A stretch of 64,000 nucleotides of DNA. It comes from Arenibacter sp040216555. GTDB taxonomy: Bacteria; Bacteroidota; Bacteroidia; Flavobacteriales; Flavobacteriaceae. A model generated the notes under the pieces. It did not search any database, was not told the origin of the DNA, and saw only the letters and a program-made list of their open reading frames with translations. This document shows positions 9,064 through 18,867 of this stretch, piece by piece. A program made the position numbers and the translations under genes. The first letter of the stretch is position 1. Every line of letters begins with the position of its first letter. The stretch is taken from contig JAVJOW010000002.1 in the NCBI GenBank assembly GCA_040216555.1, positions 29,558-93,557 on the forward strand, given 5' to 3'.

Positions 9064-10299
9064 GTGTTTGCCATATATAATTTTGCCGTACAATTATCTG
9101 CTCTTTTCCTGAAATTGATTGCTTTGTTCCACCCAAAAATTAAACTTTTCGTAGATGGTCGCAAGGAAGTAATGTCCTATTTACAGAAAAATATTTCAGT
9201 GGGAGATTCAATAATTTGGATACACACGGCCTCTTTGGGCGAATTTGAACAAGGCCTTCCCGTGATAGAACAGTTAAAAAAGAATTACCCTACGTATAGA
9301 ATATTGGTGACCTTTTTTTCCCCTTCGGGCTATGAGGTCAAAAAAAATACCGCTGCGGCCGATATGGTTACCTACCTACCAATGGATACCAAAAAAAACG
9401 CTGGAAAATTCCTGGATCTTGTCGATCCCAAGTTGGTCATTTTTGTCAAGTACGAAATTTGGCCTAATTATTTGAGGGCCTTATCCCAAAGGAACATCCC
9501 CACCCTTTTGATCTCCGCACTCTTCAAAGAGAATCAAATTTACTTTAAAAGATACGGTGGTTTCATGAGAAAAGCCCTCCACAACTACACCCATATTTTT
9601 GTTCAGGATGCCAAATCCATTGACTTATTAAGTAAAATCAACATCAAGAATACCACTATTAGCGGGGACACCAGATTTGATAGGGTTGTTGAAATTCATG
9701 AAAGGGATAACAACCTGGCTTTTATGGAAGATTTTAAAAATGGCGCACTTACATTGGTGGCGGGCAGCACTTGGCCCGATGATGAGGAGGTCTTGGTTCC
9801 TTATATAAATACTGGTGAATCCTCCTTAAAATTTGTTCTTGCCCCGCACAACATTAAACCGGAACACATCAACAAACTTAAGTCTTCCATCAATAAGAAA
9901 ACAATACTTTATTCCGAATTGGAGAATAAGAAGTTATCCTCCTACGAAGTTCTTATCATAGACACCATTGGCCTTTTGACCAAAGTTTATAGTTACGCGG
10001 AAATTTCCTATGTAGGCGGGGGTTTTGCCACCGGATTGCACAACACTTTGGAACCTGCAGTATACGGTATTCCCGTAATTATTGGCCCAAACTTTAAAGG
10101 ATTTAAGGAAGCTGAAGATTTGGTCGATAAGGGCGGAGTATTGGTTGTTAGATCGCCAAAAGAATTCTTTACCCTGGTCAACCACTTACTAAAAGATGAG
10201 GCCTACCTTGAAAAGACCGGGGATATCAACGGCACTTATGTCTCTGAAAATAAAGGGGCAGGCATCCAAATCATGACATATATACGTACATTAATTTGA
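9064..10299 (+). CDS. waaA: 3-deoxy-D-manno-octulosonic acid (Kdo) transferase
   Basis: The GTG at 9064 gives about 411 residues and starts where the family does (FAIYNFAVQLSALFLKL, the membrane-anchoring helix). A TTG at 9007 in the same frame is possible but would overlap the divergent gene's promoter. The domains are the glycosyltransferase family 30 N-domain (IWIHTASLGEFEQ with the catalytic-type Glu) and a GT-B C-domain (VAGSTWPDDEE, SYVGGGFATGLHNTLEPAVYGIP). It adds Kdo to lipid A at the inner membrane. It is followed immediately by a small lipoprotein gene. Confidence 0.92.
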   Translation: MFAIYNFAVQLSALFLKLIALFHPKIKLFVDGRKEVMSYLQKNISVGDSIIWIHTASLGEFEQGLPVIEQLKKNYPTYRILVTFFSPSGYEVKKNTAAADMVTYLPMDTKKNAGKFLDLVDPKLVIFVKYEIWPNYLRALSQRNIPTLLISALFKENQIYFKRYGGFMRKALHNYTHIFVQDAKSIDLLSKINIKNTTISGDTRFDRVVEIHERDNNLAFMEDFKNGALTLVAGSTWPDDEEVLVPYINTGESSLKFVLAPHNIKPEHINKLKSSINKKTILYSELENKKLSSYEVLIIDTIGLLTKVYSYAEISYVGGGFATGLHNTLEPAVYGIPVIIGPNFKGFKEAEDLVDKGGVLVVRSPKEFFTLVNHLLKDEAYLEKTGDINGTYVSENKGAGIQIMTYIRTLI

Positions 10300-10316
10300 A
10301 CACCTATGTTACGACT

Positions 10317-10577
10317 ATGCAAAATTCCCGAATTCTATACCTGGTTTCCCTGACCACTTTTGTCCTCTTCTGTCTCTCCTGCAGGGAACCTCTTGGCGAA
10401 CAACAAGGCACTACACCGCCAGAAAATGCCGTTCCCTCGCCTAAAAAGGAGGATATTAAGAAGACAGAACCAGAAAAAGTTGTGCCCCAAAGGGACAAAA
10501 ACATCCCTACCAAATCCAAAAATGGGCAAAAGCCCAAAGCAAGGGACACCCTTGCCCCCAAAATCGCCCTATCTTAA
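10317..10577 (+). CDS. Short Lys/Pro-rich lipoprotein
   Basis: 86 residues from the ATG at 10317. An in-frame TTG at 10296 would overlap the end of waaA. Residues 1-22 are a signal peptide with a lipobox (VLFCLSC). The mature part is low-complexity, rich in Pro, Lys, Glu and Thr (PSPKKEDIKKTEPEKVV), and probably unstructured. It begins 17 bases after waaA and is likely co-transcribed. No function is recognised; it could be a small envelope tether. Confidence 0.55.
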   Translation: MQNSRILYLVSLTTFVLFCLSCREPLGEQQGTTPPENAVPSPKKEDIKKTEPEKVVPQRDKNIPTKSKNGQKPKARDTLAPKIALS

Positions 10578-10637
10578 ATACTCCATATATTTGGTTTGCT
10601 TTTTTTGTTAGCTTTACAAAAATCAACAAACCAAATT

Positions 10638-11954
10638 ATGAATTCTAAAATACTTCGCATTTCGCTTATTGCCGCATTGGCCGGTTTTTTATTTGGCTTC
10701 GACACCGTAGTTATTTCAGGTGCCGAAAAAAAATTACAACTTTTATGGAATTCCTCCGAAGCTTTTCACGGAACAGTTGTGATTGGTATGGCTTTGTTCG
10801 GAACTGTAATTGGAGCTATATTGGGAGGCATCCCCACAAACAAAATTGGCAGAAAGAACACCCTTATTTGGATTGGGATACTATATTCTGTCTCGGCAAT
10901 AGGATCTGCCTTTGCCAATGACCCCGTTACCTTCGGAATATTTAGATTTATTGGCGGTTTGGGAGTTGGTGCCTCCACAGTAGCTGCCCCTTCCTATATC
11001 TCCGAAATTGCCCCGGCAAAAGACCGCGGAAGATTGGTTGGCCTTTACCAGTTTATGCTTGTATTTGGTATCATGGTGGCATTCATATCCAATTACGCCC
11101 TAAGCAACATGGGTGAAAACGATTGGCGATGGATGGTTGGCGTTGAAGCTTTCCCCGCAATAATATATACCTTATTTGTTCTTACCGTACCAAAAAGTCC
11201 AAGATGGCTATTGACCAAAAACAGGACCGAGGAAGCCAAAAAAATACTCAATTCCATTAATCCCGACCTGTCCACGGAGGAACTGGAGGCCGAGATGGCG
11301 TATGGAGAAGAAGTTGGGGCCGCGTCGGAGAATATTTTTATGAAAAAATATCGCTTTCCATTGACCCTGGCCTTTTTAATTGCCTTTTTCAATCAATTTT
11401 CAGGGATAAACGCCTTTTTATATTATGCCCCCCGAATATTTGAAGCAGCCGGCCTAGGTGAAAGCACGGCGCTGCTCAGCAGTATAGGAATCGGTATCAC
11501 CAACCTTATCTTTACCTTTTTGGGCATATTTCTGATAGACCGACTTGGGCGTAAACAATTAATGTATTTTGGCTCCATTGGCTATATCATTTCCTTGTCG
11601 CTCGTAGCCGCGGCATTTATTTTAAACTGGGAAGGCATGGCGGTACCAATTTTTCTTTTCTTGTTTATTGCATCCCACGCTATTGGTCAAGGGGCCGTGA
11701 TCTGGGTATTTATCTCCGAAATATTTCCAAATCATTTGAGAGGTTCGGGTCAGGCTTTCGGCAGTTCAGTACATTGGGTATTGGCCTGGCTTATCCCCTC
11801 CTCTATCCCTGCCCTTTTTGCTTGGGTAGGTCCGGGGCCCGTATTTGGATTTTTCGCCTTTATGATGGTGTTGCAATTGCTATTCGTAATTTTCATGATG
11901 CCTGAGACCAAAGGTATTACCCTAGAAGATCTTAGTAAAAAACTGAGTAAGTAA
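10638..11954 (+). CDS. MFS sugar porter
   Basis: 438 residues from the ATG at 10638 (MNSKILRISLIAALAGFLFGFD). The frame extends upstream to 10596 but lacks a family-like N-terminus there. Twelve membrane segments can be traced. Sugar-porter signatures are GFLFGFDTVVISG in helix 1, NKIGRKNTL, RGRLVGLYQ, PKSPRWLL after helix 6, the sugar-binding helix-7 sequence NQFSGINAFLYYAPRIF, and PETKGITLEDL at the C-terminus. It is probably a proton-coupled monosaccharide importer of the XylE/GalP type. The specificity is unknown. Confidence 0.93.
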   Translation: MNSKILRISLIAALAGFLFGFDTVVISGAEKKLQLLWNSSEAFHGTVVIGMALFGTVIGAILGGIPTNKIGRKNTLIWIGILYSVSAIGSAFANDPVTFGIFRFIGGLGVGASTVAAPSYISEIAPAKDRGRLVGLYQFMLVFGIMVAFISNYALSNMGENDWRWMVGVEAFPAIIYTLFVLTVPKSPRWLLTKNRTEEAKKILNSINPDLSTEELEAEMAYGEEVGAASENIFMKKYRFPLTLAFLIAFFNQFSGINAFLYYAPRIFEAAGLGESTALLSSIGIGITNLIFTFLGIFLIDRLGRKQLMYFGSIGYIISLSLVAAAFILNWEGMAVPIFLFLFIASHAIGQGAVIWVFISEIFPNHLRGSGQAFGSSVHWVLAWLIPSSIPALFAWVGPGPVFGFFAFMMVLQLLFVIFMMPETKGITLEDLSKKLSK

Positions 11955-12106
11955 GAAAATACCACTCCTTGATTTTCAGCATTTTATCGAAAATATTAAC
12001 AGTACAACGGATTAGTATACTAATTGATGGTTATTTAACGGATTTGGCTTCAAAACACATGATAATTTGAGGATAATTCATTAAATTGTTTTAAAATCTA
12101 AATATC

Positions 12107-12235
12107 ATGGAAGATGTTACTTTTGGCACAAGGGTGCTCAATGGATTCCTTAGCCTTATGGTTGTAGTATTGGTAGCCATTTTGTTGGCTGTGGTAGTCT
12201 GTTTGATTTTAGCAGCTTTTGGTTTCTTTAAATAG
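12107..12235 (+). CDS. Small membrane peptide, 42 aa
   Basis: A 42-codon reading frame (MEDVTFGTRVLNGF..., ending AAFGFFK) with a soluble N-terminus of about 14 residues and one strongly hydrophobic helix of about 25 residues. It sits alone in the 405-base gap after the sugar porter. The charge and hydrophobicity layout is that of a real single-pass peptide rather than chance AT-rich translation. No family is recognised. Confidence 0.5.
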   Translation: MEDVTFGTRVLNGFLSLMVVVLVAILLAVVVCLILAAFGFFK

Positions 12236-12360
12236 CACACAAAATTTGCTTCCACTTCCTAGCCCATTAAAATTTTACCCCCTAATTGGGCATGCCCAGC
12301 TCTTTTATTTCCTTATGGTTTGATATTATAATATTCATCAAAAATTGAATCAATTTTTAA

Positions 12361-13812
12361 CTAGCTTACCATTGGTTCCCCGAACAAGTCCAAGATAGGT
12401 TTCCCCTGTCCATCGGGGGTGGTATAAAAGGGCCTCCCTTCTATAGTATAATTGGTTTCTGGATCCATGCCCAAGGCGTGATATATGGATTGATGCACCT
12501 GATCTATCACTACAGGATTTTCAATGGAAGAACAAGGACGTTCATCCGCTGTTTTGCCATAGACCAAACCTTTTTTAATTCCACCGCCCCACATAAGAAT
12601 AGAGCTGCCATCCGTAAAATGCCTATGCATACCATAGAACTTTTCATCCTCGATAATATCAGGTTGATCCACTTGGTCCTGAACAGGTACTCCGGGACGT
12701 CCTTCCATAATGGCGTCCCTACTAAATTCACTGGCTAGAATAATCAGCGTTCTATCCAAATGCCCGGTCTCGTCCAGATCTTTAATAAGTTGGGCAATAG
12801 GCCTATCTATAAGCTCTTTCATTTTTGCTGCGCGGGTATGACCATTTTCATGGGTGTCCCATCCAAGGAAAGGTTCGTATTCCGTGGAAACACTTATAAA
12901 CCTGCCCCCGTTCATAGCCAACCTTTTTGCCAACAGGCACCCCAGACCAAACCTGCCTGTATTGTAGGTATCATATACCTCTTTAGGTTCTTGGCTCAAA
13001 TCGAACACCTTGGCTTCAGGGGAATTTAACAACCTATAGGATTGCTCCATAGAACGCATCAAAGATTCCCTTTGATAATCGCTTCCCCCCTCCATAATCT
13101 TGCTCTTATTGGCCAGCTCCTTATAAAGCTTGTAACGGGCTTCAAATCGCTTCAGTGACATCCCTTGTGGCGGCCTTACACTATCCAAACCTGTAGAAGG
13201 ATCCGGTATTAGAAACGGACCATATTCACTCCCTAAAAATCCAGCAGAATGAAACGCCTTTAGCTCCTCGGCTTCTCCGACCGTAAAACGTTGGCCCATG
13301 GCAATAAATGGGGGAATAACAGGATTTACAGGGCCCAACTCTTTGGCAATCCAAGCACCAATGTGCGGAGCTTGGACCGATTGTGGGGGTTCATAGCAGG
13401 TATGCCAATGGTACTGATGGCGTGTATGAAGAATATGACCAAGATCGGCCGATTTATAGGAACGGATTATGGCTCCTTTATCCATTACATTTCCAATGGA
13501 TTCCAATCCCTCCGAAAAATGTAGGCCATCCACAATAGTGGGCACCTTGGGAAAGGTACTTAAAACCCTTTTGCTCTCCACCCCTTTGGAATAAGGTACA
13601 TATGCCTTGGGGTCAAATGTTTCCGTATGGGCCATTCCCCCTGCCATCCAAAGCAATATAACAGTATCTGCCTTGGAGGTTATTGCAGGAACTGAATTAC
13701 AGGAACTTAAAAAACTGGCAATGGGAATACTGGTTGTGGCAGCCGACAGACTGGCTGCGGCCATCTTTTTCACAAAATCCCTACGTGCATTGATATGTAA
13801 ATCCTTATCCAT
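12361..13812 (-). CDS. DUF1501 domain-containing protein (sulfatase-like fold)
   Basis: 483 residues. The N-terminus (INARRDFVKKMAAASLSAATT) is an RR-type signal resembling a Tat signal, with SFLSSC as a possible lipobox. DUF1501 hallmarks are ILLWMAGGMAHTETFDPK, a GWDTHENGH block and ILASEFSRDA, with metal-type Asp/His residues like the alkaline phosphatase/sulfatase superfamily. It lies six bases after the cytochrome/DUF1549/DUF1553 gene, forming the two-gene unit typical of Planctomycetes, Verrucomicrobia and some Bacteroidota. The pair's biochemical role is not established; export from the cytoplasm is likely. Confidence 0.9.
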   Translation of the reverse strand: MDKDLHINARRDFVKKMAAASLSAATTSIPIASFLSSCNSVPAITSKADTVILLWMAGGMAHTETFDPKAYVPYSKGVESKRVLSTFPKVPTIVDGLHFSEGLESIGNVMDKGAIIRSYKSADLGHILHTRHQYHWHTCYEPPQSVQAPHIGAWIAKELGPVNPVIPPFIAMGQRFTVGEAEELKAFHSAGFLGSEYGPFLIPDPSTGLDSVRPPQGMSLKRFEARYKLYKELANKSKIMEGGSDYQRESLMRSMEQSYRLLNSPEAKVFDLSQEPKEVYDTYNTGRFGLGCLLAKRLAMNGGRFISVSTEYEPFLGWDTHENGHTRAAKMKELIDRPIAQLIKDLDETGHLDRTLIILASEFSRDAIMEGRPGVPVQDQVDQPDIIEDEKFYGMHRHFTDGSSILMWGGGIKKGLVYGKTADERPCSSIENPVVIDQVHQSIYHALGMDPETNYTIEGRPFYTTPDGQGKPILDLFGEPMVS

Positions 13813-13818
13813 TATTAC

Positions 13819-16662
13819 TTAGTATATAAATTGAAATTCCGGCGAAATGAGCATCGACCAAAAAAGGTCTTGCAATGCCTCTTCTTTCGCGTCGGTTTGC
13901 AAGGCACTTAACATTATTCCCCTTTCCTTTTCGGTTGGATTCCTCCCCAAGGTCTTTTGATATAAATTAAGTACTATTTCTTCGTCCTGATCACCATACT
14001 TCTTAAGCCATTCGGCTGCCCCTTCCTTGAGCACGCCATTAAAATACTCCCCATTGGTCAGTTCCAGCGCCTGCAACAATGTAGCTTGTTCGTCTCTTGT
14101 AGTGGCTACATTTTCCCTAGTTGGTCTGCCCATAACCTTCATAAAAGGATGTTGTTTTACAAGGCTGGCCCTGGCAAATTCCCTTTCCGAACTTTCAAAG
14201 GTAAAATTCACCAATTTGTCCCAGTTACTGGAACCGTAATTGCGTGCCCCTTGCCAACTACTATCATCAAATTCAGCGTTTACCCATCCCTTTTCAGGAA
14301 GTTTATCCGTACTTTTCCATCTATCATTGGAAGTGACCAACAATTCCGTCCCATCCTCATATTGGATTTTCATGGCAAAAAGGATTCCTGCCGGATTGGC
14401 GATGGTACCCTCGTTATTACCCTCTATAGCCAATATATTTTCACCTTGAACAAGCTTGTCCGCAACCTCTAAACGATCTACTTTTCTCCAATCCGAACCT
14501 TCCGAGATTTTTTGGCCATTGAGGTAAAGGACATAGGAATGATCCACTGAAATCAATGTTTTTGCCGCCTGTATTTTTTTATCATTTAAATTGAAGCTAT
14601 TCCTGAAATATCGCTTCCCTGGTTCGGGTAACACATCACGATCAAATTTAATTTCCCTGTGCCAGATTCTATTGGAAGGCAGCCCTTTATTATTGGGGTC
14701 ATATGCTGCGGCGTAATACATGGGGGCCACTACCTGGCTAACAGCATCGGAAAATTGTTCTGCACTTAAGCGTCTTAGTATGGGGCCCTTAAACACATAC
14801 CCCTTTTGCAAATCTTCCTGATTTTCCAATCTGGTAGATTCAAGCTGATAGGACTTTGAGGTCATAATCGTTTTCATTAAATGCTTTATGTCATAACCAG
14901 ACTCCACAAAATCGGCAGCTAACCAATCCAACAGATCGGCATTCCATGGTTCGTTGTCCATTTCGTCTACAGGTTCCACGATTCCCCTTCCCATAAAACG
15001 TTTCCAAAACCTGTTGGTAATGGTTCGGTACAGTCTTCCATTCTCCGGTTTTACCATAACCTCTGAAAGTAAGAGCAATCTTTCCTTTACACTCTCCGCT
15101 TCTACCGAGCCAAGTTCTGGATATAAAAAATTTACTTGGGCCATTTTCCCAATGGGCATATCACACCGGTTAAGTTCCATTATGGAATCGGCAAAAATCG
15201 AGGCAAACCCATAGGATTGTTCCAAAGTAAGGTTGCTTACAAAACTGTTGTGGCAGGAGGCACATTTTACGTTCACCCCCATCAAGGACTGACCTATATT
15301 TTGGGCAGCCTGCATTTCCGTACGTTGACTGGCATTGACCAAGCCCCGCCATTTAATCCCTTTAATAAATCCTTCCGATGCTTCGGTCGGATTTATCAAT
15401 TCTTTGACCATGATATTATAAGGCTTATTTTCCATAAGCGACTTGTACAACCAATCTGTAATCTGCTTACGGCCTCCTGTGATAAATCCAGGACCACTGT
15501 AATCGTTCCTAAGTATATCGTTCCAAAAACTCAACCAATTTTGCGTATAATTGTGCTTATCGCCCAGCAACTCATCTATGAGCTTAGTTCTCTTCTCTTT
15601 ATCTCCATTGCCAACAAATTGATCTATTTTAAGCGGTTCTGGAAGCAGACCTAGAACATCCAGATAGGCACGTCTTATAAAGGTCCTATCATCTACCACC
15701 TCTGCCCATTTCAACTTTTTTTCCTTAAAATAGGAATCCATTATTTTATCTATGGGATGGCTCTCCTTGCTGTCTTTGGGCAATTCGGGTTGTGAGAGGG
15801 CCAAATCGGCCTCAGGAAAAATCTTTAAGGCCCCATCCGACCATTTTGCGCCATTTTTGATCCACAATTCAATCAACCTTATTTCACTTTCCTTCAATAC
15901 CTTCCCCTTCTTTGGCATTACATCATCATGATCTGGCGGTAAACTTATCCTTAAGAACATTTCACTCTCTTCTGGACTGCCCTCTACAATAATGGGACCT
16001 GACTTACCGCCTTGGTATACACCGCGTTTATTGTCCAGTACCAAATCGCCTTTTTGCTTATTTTCACTATGGCATTGATAACAGTTATGTGCCAAAATTG
16101 CCCTGACTCCCAAATTTAAGTCTTCCTGCTGTGCTTCAGACAAAGAATCCAGTCCCTTTAGTTCTGCCAAAAGCAACTTTGTACTTTCGTTATCATAAGA
16201 ATCCTGATTATGTGGCAGGACACTGGTTAAATAATCTTCCCCATGGGTTAGATTTGCCCCCAAATGACCTGCAACCACCAAAACCAATACAGTTGCAAAT
16301 AGTCCAAATCGGTAATATATATACTTGGTAAGTTTTCCTTTCAAGGTAGTGCGCAACAAATAAGCGGTAACAATGGCCAAAACAGCTGTTACAATTCCCG
16401 CATTCTGGTGAAACAGGACCAAATCGCCTTCATAGTCGTCGTGGGTACGTAGCAACCAACCCAAGACTGCAGCCAGCACGGCGAAAGCGGCTCCCAAAAA
16501 AACCATCCAATTAATTCCCTCCCTGAGGCCTTTTCTTTTTCCGCCCAGGGTTAAAAATTCCAAAAATAAAGCAACCACCAACAAGCCTATGGGAAAATGC
16601 ACCACCAAAGGGTGAAAGCGTCCCAACAATTGAAATATCCAGTCCCAAGAATTAATGTCCAT
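13819..16662 (-). CDS. Membrane-anchored cytochrome c / DUF1549 / DUF1553 protein
   Basis: 947 residues. Residues about 17-135 hold four transmembrane helices (HPLVVHFPIGLLVVALFLEF first, DUF2231-like). A planctomycete-type cytochrome c domain follows with the haem motif CYQCH at 194-198 and a distal PKKGK segment. Then come DUF1549, which carries a second CxxCH motif (CASCH), and DUF1553 with WxRFxGRG-type sequence (FWKRFMGRGIVEPVDEMD). An extra beta-rich domain is inserted near residues 660-800. It starts the operon with the DUF1501 gene. It is probably a periplasmic redox or hydrolytic machine; the substrate is unknown. Confidence 0.9.
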   Translation of the reverse strand: MDINSWDWIFQLLGRFHPLVVHFPIGLLVVALFLEFLTLGGKRKGLREGINWMVFLGAAFAVLAAVLGWLLRTHDDYEGDLVLFHQNAGIVTAVLAIVTAYLLRTTLKGKLTKYIYYRFGLFATVLVLVVAGHLGANLTHGEDYLTSVLPHNQDSYDNESTKLLLAELKGLDSLSEAQQEDLNLGVRAILAHNCYQCHSENKQKGDLVLDNKRGVYQGGKSGPIIVEGSPEESEMFLRISLPPDHDDVMPKKGKVLKESEIRLIELWIKNGAKWSDGALKIFPEADLALSQPELPKDSKESHPIDKIMDSYFKEKKLKWAEVVDDRTFIRRAYLDVLGLLPEPLKIDQFVGNGDKEKRTKLIDELLGDKHNYTQNWLSFWNDILRNDYSGPGFITGGRKQITDWLYKSLMENKPYNIMVKELINPTEASEGFIKGIKWRGLVNASQRTEMQAAQNIGQSLMGVNVKCASCHNSFVSNLTLEQSYGFASIFADSIMELNRCDMPIGKMAQVNFLYPELGSVEAESVKERLLLLSEVMVKPENGRLYRTITNRFWKRFMGRGIVEPVDEMDNEPWNADLLDWLAADFVESGYDIKHLMKTIMTSKSYQLESTRLENQEDLQKGYVFKGPILRRLSAEQFSDAVSQVVAPMYYAAAYDPNNKGLPSNRIWHREIKFDRDVLPEPGKRYFRNSFNLNDKKIQAAKTLISVDHSYVLYLNGQKISEGSDWRKVDRLEVADKLVQGENILAIEGNNEGTIANPAGILFAMKIQYEDGTELLVTSNDRWKSTDKLPEKGWVNAEFDDSSWQGARNYGSSNWDKLVNFTFESSEREFARASLVKQHPFMKVMGRPTRENVATTRDEQATLLQALELTNGEYFNGVLKEGAAEWLKKYGDQDEEIVLNLYQKTLGRNPTEKERGIMLSALQTDAKEEALQDLFWSMLISPEFQFIY

Positions 16663-16811
16663 ACCAGCAATTTAATATTTTTTTATATGCTAATGTTACT
16701 TTAGATGTAAGGTTTAATACACTCAACATAATTTTATGCCTATTACATTTATTTTCCTCTAAGTTAACTATTCGATTTAAAAATACAATACCAAGTAATA
16801 CTGATATTCAC

Positions 16812-16837
16812 AAAAAAAAGCAACCCTCTTGGGTTGC
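16812..16837 (-). terminator. Rho-independent terminator
   Basis: GCAACCC-TCTT-GGGTTGC forms a 7-bp stem with a 4-nt loop, followed on the minus strand by eight T. It lies about 75 bases past the stop of the 94-aa gene and probably ends its transcript before the cytochrome/DUF1549 gene. Confidence 0.75.
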
Positions 16838-16912
16838 CCTAAATAATTATTGCCTGTACCATTAACATGTCTAAGTGATAAAAACAACTAAGACCGATTA
16901 AGGCCAAGAATG

Positions 16913-17197
16913 TTATTTTTTTGTTTTTTTAATACTATCAACTTCTTTTCTGAACCTCAATATCATTAAACTATCCAACTGGCCACCAATACTGTCCCTC
17001 ATAGAAGCCCAATTTTGGTCGTTCATATCCCCTGCATACCGCATTATCTTGTTAAATCTGGCCACATTGAAGCGATTGGCCTTCCAGGCTGCCTTGGTAC
17101 TTTCTTGATGTTTTAAATCCTGCAAGTAAATACCGACCCCAAAACTAACTATGACAAGCCCCAATACCAATAACCAACGGGCGGATGTTTTAGACAT
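16913..17197 (-). CDS. Small single-pass membrane protein, 94 aa
   Basis: Residues 7-26 form a transmembrane helix or uncleaved signal anchor (ARWLLVLGLVIVSFGVGIYL). The remainder is a charged helical domain rich in Lys/Arg (NRFNVARFNKIMRYAGDMNDQNW). It ends with a Lys-rich tail and is followed by a clear terminator. It is similar in layout to short flavobacterial envelope proteins. No function is recognised. Confidence 0.6.
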   Translation of the reverse strand: MSKTSARWLLVLGLVIVSFGVGIYLQDLKHQESTKAAWKANRFNVARFNKIMRYAGDMNDQNWASMRDSIGGQLDSLMILRFRKEVDSIKKTKK

Positions 17198-17323
17198 TAT
17201 TCCGAATTTAGATTAAAACAATAAAATGTTCCTTTGGGACACCACATTATATTTACATAAAAATTGGTATCCATGGACCGCTAATTTTAAAAATCTTTTC
17301 TATGACCTTAGCACCAAGCGCTA

Positions 17324-17419
17324 CTATACGAACTTGGCAACTACCAATAACAATACAATAATCGCATAAGCACCACTACATGTCAATACCAGATCTATAA
17401 AATTGAATTTCTTTTTCAT
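17324..17419 (-). CDS. Very short membrane peptide, 31 aa
   Basis: The reading frame starts MKKKFNFIDLVLTCSG and ends LLLVVAKFV: a Lys-rich N-terminus followed by one hydrophobic helix. It lies in a 557-base stretch with no longer gene. The positive-inside layout is that of a genuine small membrane peptide, but length alone cannot exclude chance. Confidence 0.4.
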   Translation of the reverse strand: MKKKFNFIDLVLTCSGAYAIIVLLLVVAKFV

Positions 17420-17754
17420 TCCTTATTTTTATTGTTTTCATAGTCATCACCATTCCACAGGAGGGGCAATTATATTTGATTGGGTTATTCCTAGGTTTAA
17501 ATTTCAATTGTGCATTTAAGCTACAATTCCATTTCTAAAGTTAGCATGGAAGGCCGAGGTTTCAAAATATCAACGTTCAACGCTAATAAACCATGGATAA
17601 AATGTAGATTTCCCTAAAAAATGTTCAAAAACAAGGTAGTCGACTTTTGTAAGCTAAAGAAAAACTATTGGTGAAAGCCTCAAATTTGGTCCTCAAATTC
17701 TGGAAACCTTTATTTATTTAAAGATCAAAAAACACAGTTACGAAACTAAAGTCA
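17420..17754. other. Gene-free stretch
   Basis: 335 AT-rich bases between the 31-aa peptide and the quinone-oxidoreductase-like gene. No convincing reading frame, repeat or hairpin terminator was seen on either strand. Confidence 0.5.
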
Positions 17755-18726
17755 CTACAAGTTTATAACCACATTGCCTCTTTTTCGGCCAGTGTCCACA
17801 TAGCTATGGGCCTTCTCTACTTCATGAAGGGTATAGCGTTTATCTATGACCAATTTTAATTTCCCCTCATTCAAAAGATTTGTGAGCTCATGCAACATGT
17901 TCCTAAGCTTTGGAACAGCTACAAGTCCGGTCGCCGCAAACTTCGCTTTTTTGCTGCCAAATTTAGAGGTCCACAGCATTTGAAATAGCAGAGGCATACT
18001 TAATACTGGTGAAAGGTAGGTGCCATTTTTCGCAAGTATCTCTTTGCATGCAGGGAATGAGCTCTTGCCCACTGTATCAAAAATAACATCATAACTGTTG
18101 CCTGTTTTAGTAAAATCTACCTTTGTATAATCTATGGCATGATCCGCTCCGAGCGATCTTACCATAGCAAAATTGGAAGAACTGCAAACCGCGGTTACAT
18201 CCGCGCCAAGATAATTGGCCAATTGCACCGCTGCAGAACCTAAACTACCCGAAGCCCCATTTATAAGGACTTTTTGTCCACTTTTTAGATTGGCCATTTC
18301 CTTTAGATAATTCCAAGAGGTCAAAGGCCCGTCACACACACCTGCAAGTTCTTCATGAGCTACATTTTTAGGCCTAACCGCCACTAAACCATCTTCTGAA
18401 ACACATAAATATTCCGCATTAGAGCCTGCACCAAATATCGACTCCCCAAAGACTTCATCCCCTACTTGGAAACGTTGCACACTGTCGCCAACAGCCTCAA
18501 TTGTTCCAGAAAAACCCGTACCGGCTATAGGATACTTGGGCTTTGTTAAACCAATAAAAAGTCTACCGTACCAAGGATTCCCGGTTCGCATCATGGTATC
18601 TGCCCTAGTTACACTGGCCGCTTTTACCTTTATCAAAATCTCTTTCTTTTTGGGTAGGGGTTTTGGAACATCCTGAAGTTGTAAAACCTTGGGTGAACCA
18701 TACTTTGTAATTATGATCGCTTTCAT
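17755..18726 (-). CDS. NAD(P)-dependent alcohol dehydrogenase / quinone oxidoreductase family
   Basis: 323 residues of the zinc-free MDR superfamily. The N-terminal GroES-like fold begins MKAIIITKYGSPKVLQL, with GTGFSGTIEAVGDSVQRFQVGDEVFG. The nucleotide-binding domain has KVLINGASGSLGSAAVQLANYLGADVTAVCS. The usual catalytic-zinc Cys/His ligands are absent, which fits quinone oxidoreductase or enoyl-reductase-like members. Probably a cytosolic NADPH-dependent reductase of reactive carbonyls. It stands apart from its neighbours. Confidence 0.9.
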   Translation of the reverse strand: MKAIIITKYGSPKVLQLQDVPKPLPKKKEILIKVKAASVTRADTMMRTGNPWYGRLFIGLTKPKYPIAGTGFSGTIEAVGDSVQRFQVGDEVFGESIFGAGSNAEYLCVSEDGLVAVRPKNVAHEELAGVCDGPLTSWNYLKEMANLKSGQKVLINGASGSLGSAAVQLANYLGADVTAVCSSSNFAMVRSLGADHAIDYTKVDFTKTGNSYDVIFDTVGKSSFPACKEILAKNGTYLSPVLSMPLLFQMLWTSKFGSKKAKFAATGLVAVPKLRNMLHELTNLLNEGKLKLVIDKRYTLHEVEKAHSYVDTGRKRGNVVINL

Positions 18727-18867
18727 TTTTTTATTTTTTATTTTGACAAATGTATCCCAAACCTCTAGGCCAGTCGTTCGGATTTTAGAATCGGAACAAA
18801 ATGGGTTAGTATGTTTTTATAGTAGGCATTGTAATTCCTTTCACCTATGTGATAACAGACGATGTCC

